Shown here piece after piece: positions 53,944 through 62,642 of a DNA stretch of 64,000 nt. This DNA is from Streptomyces sp. NBC_01288 (lineage in GTDB: Bacteria > Actinomycetota > Actinomycetes > Streptomycetales > Streptomycetaceae): the NCBI RefSeq assembly GCF_035982055.1, contig NZ_CP108427.1, positions 8,369,001-8,433,000 on the forward strand, given 5' to 3'. How positions within the stretch are numbered: position 1 is the stretch's first letter; each line of letters starts with the position of its first letter. The notes under the pieces are model-generated. The model ran no database searches. It saw nothing but the letters and a program-made list of their open reading frames with translations, and was not told the origin of the DNA. A program made the translations under genes and the position numbers.

Positions 53944-55010
53944 CAGACGGCCCCGCTTTCCTGAGTACGCCTGCCGAATCTCAACCACTTCGTCGGGAAG
54001 CGCAGTCGGGCCGCCAGGAACACGATCACAATGGCCTGGAGCACCTGCGTCAGCTCGCGCGGCACCTCGGTCGTCCGCTCCATCGCCAGCCCGCCGACCG
54101 CGAGGACGGCGAAGAAGAAGGAAGCGACGACCGTGCCGAACGGGGCCGCAGCGGCGAGCAGGGCGGCCGTAAGTCCCGTCCAGGTGTAGCCGGGTGCGGT
54201 CAGCGAGCCGTCGACGAAGCGGTACGGGAAGCTCAACACCCCGATGGCGCCCACGAGTCCGGCCAGCGCACCCGAGACGGACATCAACTTGAGGGTCAGG
54301 CCCCGGCGTTCGACGCCCGCGTAGGCGGCGAAGCGGGAGTTGAGGCCGGTCATGCGGATCTCGTAGCCGAACGCCGTGCGCTTGTCGGTGAACCAGTACG
54401 CGGCTGCCGCGAGGACCACCAGGACGAGTCCGATGGTGACCGTCGAGTCGCCGAACGCGGGCAGCGCCACACCGTCCGGCATCGCCCGGGTCTGGGGGAG
54501 GCTGGAGCCAGGTTCCTTGAGCGGGTAGCGCGCCAGGTAGGAGGCGAGCGAGACCGCCGGGTAGCTCAGCAACAGGCTGCTGACCAGGAGCGGAACGCCG
54601 AGGCTGTTCTCGCACAGGGCGGCCAGGGCAGCGTAGGCGGCGCCCGCCGCCATGCCCGCGAGCAGCGCGAGTGCGACGGTGAGGGGTGCGGGCAGCGGCG
54701 AGTACAGGCCGGTCACGGCCGCCGTGATGCCGCCGAGGACCATCTGTCCGTCGCCGCCGAGGTTGATCAGCCCGGCCCGCAACGGGATCGCCAGCGCGAG
54801 CGCCATGCCGAGCACGCTGGTGCCGGTGCTCAGCGTGGAGCCGATGCCGTCCGCGCCGAGCGAGCCGGTGAGGACGGCGCCGTACGCCGTGAAGGGGTCC
54901 GCGCCGGTGCCGACGAGGAACAGGGCGCCGATGACCAGGCCCGCGAGCACGGAGAAGGTGATGGGGGAGCGCAACACCCCTGATATGCGCGGTATCTGCG
55001 TGTGCGTCAT
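53943..55010 (-). CDS. ABC transporter permease (nucleoside, NupP-like)
   Basis: A 355-residue BPD_transp_2 family permease with about ten helices. ALAIPLRAGLINLGGDGQMVLGGI and GYTWTGLTAALLAAAAPFG are the family signatures. It forms the heterodimeric channel with the adjacent permease; the BMP lipoprotein and the double ATPase encoded just upstream complete the importer. It starts 1 base after the ATPase stop. Confidence 0.9.
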   Translation of the reverse strand: MTHTQIPRISGVLRSPITFSVLAGLVIGALFLVGTGADPFTAYGAVLTGSLGADGIGSTLSTGTSVLGMALALAIPLRAGLINLGGDGQMVLGGITAAVTGLYSPLPAPLTVALALLAGMAAGAAYAALAALCENSLGVPLLVSSLLLSYPAVSLASYLARYPLKEPGSSLPQTRAMPDGVALPAFGDSTVTIGLVLVVLAAAAYWFTDKRTAFGYEIRMTGLNSRFAAYAGVERRGLTLKLMSVSGALAGLVGAIGVLSFPYRFVDGSLTAPGYTWTGLTAALLAAAAPFGTVVASFFFAVLAVGGLAMERTTEVPRELTQVLQAIVIVFLAARLRFPTKWLRFGRRTQESGAV

Positions 55011-55011
55011 G

Positions 55012-56535
55012 TCAGTCGACGGCCTCCGTCGGCGCTACGGCTCCGCCCGCCATGGCGAGTCCGAGCGACCGTTCGTCCGCCTCGTCCTTCGTGTACGTCG
55101 CCGTGACCCGGCCCTCGTACATGACCAGGACCCGGTCCGCGAGGCCCCGGATCTCGCTCAGTTCGGCGGAGACGAGGAGGACGGCGTGACCGGCGTCGCG
55201 GTAGGCGACGATCTGGTCGTGGATGTTCTGGATGGCGCCGATGTCGACCCCGCGCGTGGGCTGCTCGACGAGCAACAGCGGTGCCTCGTGGGCGAGTTCA
55301 CGGCCGATCAGCAGCTTCTGGAGGTTGCCGCCGGACAGCGCGGAGGCGGGCACCTCGGGGGTGGCCGCCTTGATGCCGAAGCGGTCGATCAGCCGCCCGG
55401 CGTGGGCGCGTACGGACGCGGGCGGCAGAAGTCCCTTGGTGGACAGGGACGTTCGGTGGTGGCCCATCGCGAGGTTGTCCGCGACGGACGCCGCCGGTGC
55501 CGTACCGACCGCGTGCCGGTCCTCGGGGACGTAGGCGAGGCCCTGCGCGCGGCGCTCGGTGGCGGAGACGTGGGTGATGTCCCGGCCCTTGAGCGTGACC
55601 CGGCCGGAGACGACCGGCCGTAGCCCGGCCAGGGCCTCGATCAGCTCGCTCTGGCCGTTGCCGGCGACGCCCGCGATGCCGACGATCTCCCCGGCGTGGA
55701 CGGTGAGTCCCACATCGTGGACGGCGTCCGTGGTGAGGTCTCTCACGTCCAGGACCACGTCACCGGGTGTCCCGGGCGCGTGCACGCGGTCCAGTTCGAC
55801 CGCGCGGCCGGTCATCGCGGCCGCGATCTCGTCGGCGGAGGTGTCCGCGGTGACCAGGCGGGCGACCACCCGGCCGTCCCGCAGCACGGTCACGTTGTCG
55901 CTGCCTTCGAGCACCTCGCGCAGCTTGTGGGTGACAAGGATCACCGTACGACCCTGCGCGGCCAGCGACTTGAGGACCGCGAACAGGGCGTCCGCCTCGG
56001 CCGGCGTGAGCACGGCGGTCGGCTCGTCCAGGATCAGCGTGCGGGCGCCACGGTGCAGCAGCTTCAGGATCTCCACGCGCTGCCGCAGCCCGACCGGCAG
56101 CTCGCCGACCCGGGCGTCCGGATCGACCGCGAGCCCGTGCTCCTCCGCCAGCTCCCGCACCCGGCGGCGGGCCGCGGCCCGGTCCACCAGGCCGAAACGG
56201 CGCGGCTTGGCGGCGTAGACGACGTTCTCGGCGACCGTCAGCGAGTCGAACAGCTTGAAGCTCTGGTGGACCATGCCGAGTCCGGCGGCCATCGCCGCGC
56301 TCGGGTCGCCGAAGGTCACCTCGCGGCCATCGATCCGGATCGACCCGGCATCGGCGCGCTCCATGCCGTAGAGGATCGACATGAGGGTGGACTTGCCGGC
56401 GCCGTTCTCGCCCATGAGGGCGTGGATCTCGCCGCGGTGGACGGTCAGGTCGACGGCGTCGTTGGCGAGCGTGCCGGGGAACCGCTTGGTGATTCCCCGG
56501 AGCTCGACCGCTGGGTCAACTGGCGGCCGGGTCAT
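55012..56535 (-). CDS. ABC transporter ATP-binding protein (double ATPase, NupO-like)
   Basis: A 507-residue protein with two fused nucleotide-binding domains. Domain 1: Walker A GENGAGKST, LILDEPTAVLTP (Walker B). Domain 2: IAGVAGNGQSELIEAL in place of a canonical Walker A (the usual degenerate second site in this class), signature SGGNLQKLLIGREL and LLLVEQPTRGVD. It energises the nucleoside importer. It overlaps the lipoprotein gene by 20 bases. Confidence 0.9.
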   Translation of the reverse strand: MTRPPVDPAVELRGITKRFPGTLANDAVDLTVHRGEIHALMGENGAGKSTLMSILYGMERADAGSIRIDGREVTFGDPSAAMAAGLGMVHQSFKLFDSLTVAENVVYAAKPRRFGLVDRAAARRRVRELAEEHGLAVDPDARVGELPVGLRQRVEILKLLHRGARTLILDEPTAVLTPAEADALFAVLKSLAAQGRTVILVTHKLREVLEGSDNVTVLRDGRVVARLVTADTSADEIAAAMTGRAVELDRVHAPGTPGDVVLDVRDLTTDAVHDVGLTVHAGEIVGIAGVAGNGQSELIEALAGLRPVVSGRVTLKGRDITHVSATERRAQGLAYVPEDRHAVGTAPAASVADNLAMGHHRTSLSTKGLLPPASVRAHAGRLIDRFGIKAATPEVPASALSGGNLQKLLIGRELAHEAPLLLVEQPTRGVDIGAIQNIHDQIVAYRDAGHAVLLVSAELSEIRGLADRVLVMYEGRVTATYTKDEADERSLGLAMAGGAVAPTEAVD

Positions 56536-57568
56536 CGACCTTGAGCTTTCCGGAGACGATCTGGTCGCGCAGCGCCTTCACCTTCGTGAGGACGTCCTTG
56601 TGCTGGGCGATCACGCACTTCGACGAGTCGACGCCCGCCTCAAGCCCGGTGAGGCTGATGCCGCCCTCCTTCAGGCCGTACGACACCGAGGTGCCCGTCC
56701 TGCCCGCGAGGACCTGCTCGACGCCCTTCTCCACGGCGACGTCCGTCTTCTTGATCACGTTGTCGACGACCGTGCCGGGGGAGGAGACGCACTGGTTGAC
56801 GTCGACGCCATACGCGAACGCGCCCTTGGCCTTCGCAGCCTCGAAGACGCCGTAGTTGCCGGCCGCGGCGGCCGCCATGATCTGGTCGGTGCCCTTGGAG
56901 AGAAGGGAGTTGGCCTGCTCCTTGGCGCGCGCCGAGTCGTCGAACGGGGACTGGCCGCCGACGAAGCGCGTCGACGCGGACGTCTTCGCGGCGACCTTCT
57001 TCGCACCGGCCGCGAACGGGTCGCTGTAGCGCCGGAACTGGGGAGTGTCGAGCACGTCCACCGCGCCGACCTTGCCGCTCTTGCTCAGCAACCCGGCCTC
57101 GGCGCCCGCGAGATAGACACCCTCGTGCTCACGGAAGACAGCGCACGTGACGTTCTGATACGTCTTCGTCGTGCACGCGTCGATCATCAGGAACTGCTGC
57201 TTCGGGTGCGCCTTCGCCTGCTGCGCCACGAGATCCGCGAACTCGAAGCCGACCAGCACGATCACGCTCGGGCTCGCGTCCACGGCGGCCTGCACGTTCT
57301 GCTGCTGGGACGCGGTGTCCGTCGACTCGTAGACCTTCTCGGTCCCGTCGTGCGTCTTCGCGGCGGCCTTCACGCCCGTGACGGCGAGCTTCAGGAACTC
57401 GTTCTGCCCGACCGCGTCCGGCGTGACCAGCGTGAACGACTTCCCGCTGCCCCCGCTCGCGCTGTCCGAGGCGTCGGTCTTCGCGGCGGCGTTGCAGGCG
57501 GTGGCGGCGGTGACCATGAGCGTGGCCACGGCGGCCAGACGCAGGGTACGGCGGGATCTGCTGGGCAT
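56516..57568 (-). CDS. BMP family nucleoside-binding lipoprotein
   Basis: A 350-residue lipoprotein. The signal peptide ends at a lipobox-like TAATAC with Cys25. The rest is the BMP (PnrA-like) fold: VTPDAVGQNEFLKLAVTGVKAAAK, VILVGFEFADLVAQQA, GAVDVLDTPQFRRYSDPFAAGAK. PnrA-type proteins bind purine nucleosides, consistent with import of MTA or related nucleosides. It is the first structural gene of the operon, 99 bases downstream of a putative Cys-rich leader peptide and a hairpin. Confidence 0.9.
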   Translation of the reverse strand: MPSRSRRTLRLAAVATLMVTAATACNAAAKTDASDSASGGSGKSFTLVTPDAVGQNEFLKLAVTGVKAAAKTHDGTEKVYESTDTASQQQNVQAAVDASPSVIVLVGFEFADLVAQQAKAHPKQQFLMIDACTTKTYQNVTCAVFREHEGVYLAGAEAGLLSKSGKVGAVDVLDTPQFRRYSDPFAAGAKKVAAKTSASTRFVGGQSPFDDSARAKEQANSLLSKGTDQIMAAAAAGNYGVFEAAKAKGAFAYGVDVNQCVSSPGTVVDNVIKKTDVAVEKGVEQVLAGRTGTSVSYGLKEGGISLTGLEAGVDSSKCVIAQHKDVLTKVKALRDQIVSGKLKVDDPAAS

Positions 57569-57592
57569 GGAGACCTTCCGGGGTACGGCAAG

Positions 57593-57616
57593 GCACGCTC
57601 CGGCGGGAGCGCGTGC
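57593..57616 (-). promoter_or_regulatory. Candidate attenuator hairpin before the BMP gene
   Basis: On the minus strand GCACG(CG)CTCC pairs with GGAGCGTGC, a 9-bp stem with a 2-base bulge, between the leader-peptide stop (57668) and the BMP start (57568). It lies 25 bases before the start codon, where it could block translation or terminate transcription. Confidence 0.45.
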
Positions 57617-57667
57617 GACCAGATGGTGAGACGGGGTGAGACGAGGAGCGGACGCGAGAGGGACAGG

Positions 57668-57733
57668 TCAGCGTCGACAGCAGTCACTCGCGCAGCGGCC
57701 GTGATCGAGGAAACGGCGCATGGTCAGCAGCAC
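57668..57733 (-). CDS. Putative Cys-rich leader peptide of the nucleoside-import/MTA operon
   Basis: A 21-codon frame, GTG start 4 bases after AAGGAGG, followed 99 bases later by the BMP lipoprotein gene. The peptide is MLLTMRRFLDHG followed by RCASDCCRR: three Cys in the last eight residues. GC at third codon positions is 16 of 21. Cys-rich leader peptides of this size precede sulfur-metabolism genes in other actinobacteria, where ribosome stalling at Cys codons reports cysteine supply (family knowledge). The ATG at 57721 would give a 17-residue form but lies 16 bases from the Shine-Dalgarno. Confidence 0.5.
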   Translation of the reverse strand: MLLTMRRFLDHGRCASDCCRR

Positions 57734-57786
57734 ACGTCCTCCTTCGTCTCGGCCTTCGGGCTGCGGGTGCTGGACTTTAACATTCG

Positions 57787-57817
57787 TTTTGAGACACCCG
57801 CTCGACTGTCTCGAACT
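57787..57817. promoter_or_regulatory. GAGACA/TGTCTC inverted repeat in the BMP-mtnA divergent region
   Basis: TTTTGAGACA (57787-57796) and TGTCTCGAACT (57807-57817) are inverted arms matching at 8 of 9 central positions. Related TGAGAC hexamers occur at 57627 and 57637, and a GTCTCA/TGAGA pair at 61221-61236. It lies between the divergent leader/BMP and mtnA promoters and is a candidate operator. Confidence 0.4.
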
Positions 57818-57877
57818 GTGGTTCTTCCAGGTCATGTACGGTGTCCGACACCATCGGACCAGCAGGAGTGTCCCGTT

Positions 57878-58918
<1,041 letters not shown>

Positions 58919-58921
58919 CCA

Positions 58922-58962
58922 AGCCCCCGCGCCCCTGCTTTGGCTTTTAGGGGCGCGGGGCT
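58922..58962. terminator. Bidirectional terminator between mtnA and mtnB, with downstream repeat
   Basis: AGCCCCCGCGCCCCT (58922-58936) pairs with AGGGGCGCGGGGCT (58949-58962), 14 pairs and one bulge. The following CTGTGTCGATTTGCGGCTCC is the tail of a repeat I recognise after many Streptomyces genes. Confidence 0.8.
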
Positions 58963-59029
58963 GTGTCGATTTGCGGCTCCGCCGCGGGGCGCGCCCAGCC
59001 CCCACCGGCCGGCGCTGTGACTACAACGC

Positions 59030-59638
59030 TCAACGCTGCGTCAGTTCCAACTCCAGCAACCACTCCACCACTTCAGTGTGATGCCGAGCCTGCCGAGCAT
59101 CCGCACCCCACACATAAAGCCCATGCCCGGCGACGACAACGGCCGGCATCCGAGGATCCCGAGCCGCCTCCAGCCGATCCCCAAGCACCTTCATGTCCTG
59201 GCTGTTGACGATGACAGGCAAGGTCACCTCGACATCATGCGCAGGCTGCCCAACACCCTTGAGCATCTCGACATCCTTGAACACGATCCCGCCCGGTTCA
59301 CGCCGCCCCATGGCAACGGACGCCACGGTGTGCACATGAACGACGGCACCCGCACCGGTCAACGCGGCAACACGAGCGTGGAGTTCGGCCTCGGCAGACG
59401 GCTTACCACCCCGGACAGCCGCACCATCGGCGTCCACCAACACCACATCGTCGGCCGTCAGTTCACCCTTGTCATGCCCGCTAGCCGTCACAGCCAGCCG
59501 CAGCGGATCCCGGCCCAGAACCACGGACAAATTACCGGAGGTCCCCCGCATCCAGCCGAAAGAGGCGAACCGAGCGGATTCGGCGGCGAGTTGAGCCCCC
59601 GCCTCCTTCAGGTCGAGGTCACTGATCTCGCTGGTCAC
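59030..59638 (-). CDS. mtnB: Methylthioribulose-1-phosphate dehydratase
   Basis: A 202-residue class II aldolase-fold zinc enzyme that dehydrates methylthioribulose-1-phosphate to the diketo compound. GWMRGTSGNLS, PSAEAELHARV, VVHVHTVASV (zinc HxH) and the late GHGLYVWG with the third His are all present. The GTG at 59638 follows AAGGAG; it overlaps the mtnC stop as GTGA. It is the last gene of the mtnD-mtnC-mtnB operon. Confidence 0.93.
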   Translation of the reverse strand: MTSEISDLDLKEAGAQLAAESARFASFGWMRGTSGNLSVVLGRDPLRLAVTASGHDKGELTADDVVLVDADGAAVRGGKPSAEAELHARVAALTGAGAVVHVHTVASVAMGRREPGGIVFKDVEMLKGVGQPAHDVEVTLPVIVNSQDMKVLGDRLEAARDPRMPAVVVAGHGLYVWGADARQARHHTEVVEWLLELELTQR

Positions 59639-60360
59639 GTGGTGCTCCTTGAACTGGTGATGCCGATCTCGTCGAACGCCCCCGCCTGCGCGTGGTCGCC
59701 GACGCCCTGCTCGAAATACGGTTCGCCCGGCCGCAGTACACCGACCGCGTGCCAGCCCGCGGCCACGGCCGCGTCCAGCTCGCCGGGCCGGTCGGAGAGG
59801 AAGAGCAGCCGGGACGGCTCGACGCCGGTCGCGTCCGCGATACGGCGGTACGACTCCGGCTCCTGCTTGGGGCCGGCGTTCTCCGTGTCGTAGAGACCGG
59901 AGACCAGCGGCAGGAGGTCGCCCTCCGGGCTGGACGTGAACCACGCGCGCTGCGCGGCCACCGAGCCGGACGAGTAGACGTACAGCCGCAGACCCGCCGA
60001 GTGCCAGGCGCGCAGGGCCGGTACGACGTCGTCGTAGAAGTGCGAGACGAGGTCGCCGCGGGCGAAGCCCTCGGACCAGATGATGCCCTGGAGGGTCTTG
60101 AGGGGCGTGGCCTTGCGGTCCTCGTCCAACCAGGTGTTGAGCGTTTTCTCGATCTGTACGGCGTCGGCGTGCGGGTCGCCGGTCAGCTCGCGGACCTGCG
60201 CGACCGCCCGGGCCACCGCCGGATCGTCGCTCCGCTCGGCGAGCAGCGCGGCGAAGCGTGAGCGGGAGTACGGGTAGAGCACGTCGACGACGAAACCCGT
60301 GGCGCTCGTGGTGCCCTCGATGTCGAGCACCACGGCGTCCACGGTGTACCGCAAGGTCAC
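59635..60360 (-). CDS. mtnC: Acireductone synthase (enolase-phosphatase)
   Basis: A 241-residue HAD-superfamily enzyme that enolises and dephosphorylates the diketo-methylthiopentane phosphate to acireductone. VVLDIEGTTSATGFV carries the nucleophilic Asp, LYVYSSGSVAAQRAWF the Ser, and GPKQEPESYRRI with LFLSDRPGELDAA the Lys and acidic residues. Its bifunctional form removes the need for separate MtnW and MtnX. GTG start, overlapping mtnD and mtnB by GTGA at both ends. Confidence 0.94.
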   Translation of the reverse strand: MTLRYTVDAVVLDIEGTTSATGFVVDVLYPYSRSRFAALLAERSDDPAVARAVAQVRELTGDPHADAVQIEKTLNTWLDEDRKATPLKTLQGIIWSEGFARGDLVSHFYDDVVPALRAWHSAGLRLYVYSSGSVAAQRAWFTSSPEGDLLPLVSGLYDTENAGPKQEPESYRRIADATGVEPSRLLFLSDRPGELDAAVAAGWHAVGVLRPGEPYFEQGVGDHAQAGAFDEIGITSSRSTT

Positions 60361-60956
60361 GCGGCGGCCTTGTCCTGCTGGAAGCCCGCGTGGATCGTGT
60401 CGTAGTCGGGGAAGCGCGAGGCGATGGTCGAACCGGTGAAGTTGCCGACCCAGCCGTCCTCCTCGTGGAAGAAGCGGATCGCGGTGAAGGCGGGCTCGGT
60501 GCCCATGTCGAACCAGTGGGTGGTGCCGCGCGGGACGCCGATCAGGTCGCCCTTCTCGCAGTAGACGGCGTTCACTTCGCCGTTGACGTGCAGGTAGAAG
60601 ATGCCCGAGCCGGAGACGAAGAAGCGGACCTCGTCATCGTCGTCGTGCGTGTGCTCCTGGAGGAACTTCGCGCGGGCGCCCGCCGCCTTCGCCGGGTACT
60701 CCGGGTCGTCGCTGGGGTGCAGGCCGAGGACGTCGACGGTGGTGAAGCCCTCTTCGGCGTTGAGTTTGTCGATCTCCGGGCCGTACGCGGCGAAGACGGT
60801 GTCGCTGTCGGCGTCGGCCGGGACGTCCTCGCGGATCGGCCACTGCTCGAAGCGCACGCCGATCGGGGCGAGCGCGGCGGCGATCTCGACGGGGTCGGCG
60901 GTACGGCGCACGAGGGTCTCGGGGCCGGACTCGGCCCAGGTGGTGAGCAGCGTCAT
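60357..60956 (-). CDS. mtnD: Acireductone dioxygenase
   Basis: A 199-residue cupin that splits acireductone with O2 to the keto acid KMTB (Fe form). The metal site is EHTHDDDDEVRFFVSG (two His and a Glu) with the fourth ligand His in GTTHWFDMG. It is the first gene of mtnD-mtnC-mtnB and is preceded by a 24-codon Cys-containing leader frame and a stem-loop. Confidence 0.95.
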   Translation of the reverse strand: MTLLTTWAESGPETLVRRTADPVEIAAALAPIGVRFEQWPIREDVPADADSDTVFAAYGPEIDKLNAEEGFTTVDVLGLHPSDDPEYPAKAAGARAKFLQEHTHDDDDEVRFFVSGSGIFYLHVNGEVNAVYCEKGDLIGVPRGTTHWFDMGTEPAFTAIRFFHEEDGWVGNFTGSTIASRFPDYDTIHAGFQQDKAAA

Positions 60957-60984
60957 GGGAACAACTCCGAAAGGTGGGAGGGAT

Positions 60985-61011
60985 GTCCGGATGCTGGGAC
61001 GAGCACCGGAC
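60985..61011 (-). promoter_or_regulatory. Candidate attenuator hairpin before mtnD
   Basis: GTCCGG(A)TGCT (60985-60995) pairs with AGCACCGGAC (61002-61011), ten pairs with one bulged base and a 6-base loop. It lies between the leader-peptide stop (61063) and the mtnD start (60956). Confidence 0.5.
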
Positions 61012-61062
61012 GGGTGGGGGAGGAGAAGAAGGGGCGGCGGGGCGACGGCGGCGGACAGTCGG

Positions 61063-61137
61063 TCAGCCCGGACAGCGTGCGTCGGGACAGCGCCACATGC
61101 AGCTCATGGGGGGTGTCGTCGCGCGCGGTGTCTTCAT
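61063..61137 (-). CDS. Putative Cys-containing leader peptide of the mtnDCB operon
   Basis: A 24-codon frame, ATG 6 bases after GAGG, ending 106 bases before mtnD. The peptide begins MKTPRATTPPM and ends SCMWRCPDARCPG: three Cys in the last twelve residues, plus three Met. Third-position GC is 19 of 24. As with the other two leaders in this locus, a stem-loop follows. It could report Cys (or Met) supply to a methionine-salvage operon. Confidence 0.5.
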   Translation of the reverse strand: MKTPRATTPPMSCMWRCPDARCPG

Positions 61138-61252
61138 CGGGGCCTCACTGTGCCGGGTCGGGAGCCGGTTCCGTGATGGTAACCGCCGTCGGTGAACGGA
61201 CCGGGTGTGACGTAGTCGTTGTCTCACTCTTTGAGAAACCGCTTCCATCCCT

Positions 61253-61282
61253 TTGACCAATGGCCGAAAACATTCTCATGAT
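61253..61282 (+). promoter_or_regulatory. Candidate promoter for a leaderless leader-peptide transcript
   Basis: TTGACC (61253-61258), an 18-base spacer and CATGAT (61277-61282) resemble -35 and -10 boxes for the vegetative sigma factor. The -10 end is 6 bases before the ATG at 61289, so transcription would start at or next to the A of that ATG. Confidence 0.45.
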
Positions 61283-61288
61283 CTCCTT

Positions 61289-61360
61289 ATGAAGACGCTG
61301 CTGCTCGTGCGGCGGCTGTACGTGGACTTGCTCCGGTCGACCACAGCCCGCTGTCGCTGA
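61289..61360 (+). CDS. Putative leaderless Cys leader peptide of the sugar-type ABC importer
   Basis: A 23-codon frame beginning MKTLLLVRRLYVDLLR and ending with ARCR. The core RRxxVDLLR...C matches the pattern I remember for Streptomyces leader peptides before sulfur-assimilation and transport genes. Third-position GC is 21 of 23, a strong coding sign. There is no Shine-Dalgarno (CTCCTT precedes the ATG), but a promoter-like pair ends 6 bases upstream, so it would be leaderless, as described for Cys-rich leaders of mycobacteria. The binding-protein gene follows after 184 bases that hold two hairpins. Confidence 0.6.
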   Translation: MKTLLLVRRLYVDLLRSTTARCR

Positions 61361-61414
61361 CCACACCCGGAGCCCCCGGCGCGCCCCGCATCGCGGGCCG
61401 TCCCGCCGCCTGTC

Positions 61415-61448
61415 CCACCGTTCGTGACGGTGGCGCACCCTTCGTGCG
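61415..61448 (+). promoter_or_regulatory. Two tandem hairpins before the binding-protein gene
   Basis: CCACCGT-TCGTG-ACGGTGG (61415-61433) and CGCAC-CCTTC-GTGCG (61434-61448) are perfect back-to-back stem-loops between the leader-peptide stop (61360) and the lipoprotein start (61545). Candidate attenuator. Confidence 0.45.
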
Positions 61449-61544
61449 ATGGCGCGTTTTCGCCCCCTGCTCCGGGTGAGCACTCCGTCCTTCTCTCATC
61501 GCGCCTTCTCTCATCTCGGCAGCACCCCGCACCAGGAGCCCCTC

Positions 61545-62642
61545 ATGTCCCGTACCCGCGTCCCCCTCGCCGCGCTCTCGCTGGCCTCCGTCTCCGCCCT
61601 CCTCCTGGCGGGCTGCTCGCAGTCCACGGACGCCTCGAAGAGCAGCGACGACACCTCGGCCTCGGCCTCGGCCGCCACGGGCAAGAAGCCGGCCCCCTTC
61701 AGCAAGGGCACGGTCAAGGTGGCGCTGGTGCGGCAGAGCGGCGCCGGCGACTACTTCGAGCAGTGGGGCAACGGCGCGAAGGCGCAGGCCAAGGCCCTCG
61801 GCATCGACCTGACGGTGTACGACGCCCAGGCCGACAACGCCAAGCAGGCCACCGACCTGTCCTCGGCGATCAACTCCGGCGCGCAGGCGATCATCGTCGA
61901 CCACGGCTTCCCCTCGACGATCCAGCCCGAGATCGACCAGGCCGTGAAGAAGGGCATCAAGGTCGTCGTCTACGACGTCGACCAGACCAACAAGTCCGTG
62001 ATCAGCACCGAGCAGGACGACGCCAGCATGGCGAAGGCCGTCCTCGATGTGATGGCCAAGACGGTCGGCAAGAACGCGAAGGTCGGCTACGTCAACGTGG
62101 CCGGCTACGCGGCTCTCGACAAGCGCAACTCCGTCTGGAAGACCGCGGTCGACGCCAACGGCTGGAAGCAGCAGTTCAAGGTCGGCAAGGTCACCGACTC
62201 CACGGCCACGGACAACGTTCCGCTGGTCTCCGCCGCGCTGACCCAACACTCCGACGTGGCGGGCGTGTTCGCCCCCTACGACGAGCTGGCCAAGGGCACC
62301 GTCCTCGCCGTGCAGAACAAGAAGCTCCAGAGCAAGGTGAAGGTCTTCGGCGCGGACGTCTCCAACGCCGACATCCAGAACATGACCGCCGCGGGCAGCC
62401 CCTGGGTCGCCACCGCCGGCACCGACCCGTCGGCGGTCGGCGCGGCCGTCGTCCGTACGGCGGCCCTTGAGCTGGCGGGCCAGTTGAACAAGACCTCCGT
62501 CGACTTCCCGGCCGTCGCCATCACCCAGGACTTCCTGCGCAAGAACAAGATCGCGAACATGGACCAGCTGCGCGCGGCCCTGCCCGCCCTGAACCTCTCC
62601 AAGGTGAGCACCGCGGACTGGATCCCCAATGTCGCCCACTGA
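61545..62642 (+). CDS. Sugar-type ABC transporter substrate-binding lipoprotein
   Basis: A 365-residue lipoprotein of the RbsB/periplasmic-binding-protein-4 type. The lipobox is SALLLAGC (Cys24), followed by a Ser/Ala linker. The sugar-binding fold is seen in VKVALVRQSGAGDYFEQWGNGAKAQA, ADNAKQATDLSSAINSGAQAIIVDHG and FAPYDELAKGTVLAV. The start at 61545 has CAGGAG upstream. Given the flanking mtn genes and its leader peptide, a sulfur-containing sugar such as methylthioribose is a reasonable ligand, but this is inference. It overlaps the ATPase gene by 14 bases. Confidence 0.87.
   Translation: MSRTRVPLAALSLASVSALLLAGCSQSTDASKSSDDTSASASAATGKKPAPFSKGTVKVALVRQSGAGDYFEQWGNGAKAQAKALGIDLTVYDAQADNAKQATDLSSAINSGAQAIIVDHGFPSTIQPEIDQAVKKGIKVVVYDVDQTNKSVISTEQDDASMAKAVLDVMAKTVGKNAKVGYVNVAGYAALDKRNSVWKTAVDANGWKQQFKVGKVTDSTATDNVPLVSAALTQHSDVAGVFAPYDELAKGTVLAVQNKKLQSKVKVFGADVSNADIQNMTAAGSPWVATAGTDPSAVGAAVVRTAALELAGQLNKTSVDFPAVAITQDFLRKNKIANMDQLRAALPALNLSKVSTADWIPNVAH

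Noticed and set aside
56381..57877. N-terminal extension of mtnA on a very long frame
   Set aside because: The extension is antisense to the BMP and ATPase genes; mtnA has a good Shine-Dalgarno at 57861-57870 and family homology begins at 57878.
57569..57877. SAM or other riboswitch before mtnA or the BMP gene
   Set aside because: I looked for the conserved SAM-riboswitch core sequences and did not find them; the hairpins present fit leader-peptide attenuation better.
61145..61279. 44-codon minus-strand frame with AAGGAG upstream of the mtnD leader peptide
   Set aside because: Good Shine-Dalgarno, but only slightly over half of its third codon positions are G/C, far below the genome's coding bias. 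It overlaps the probable promoter region.
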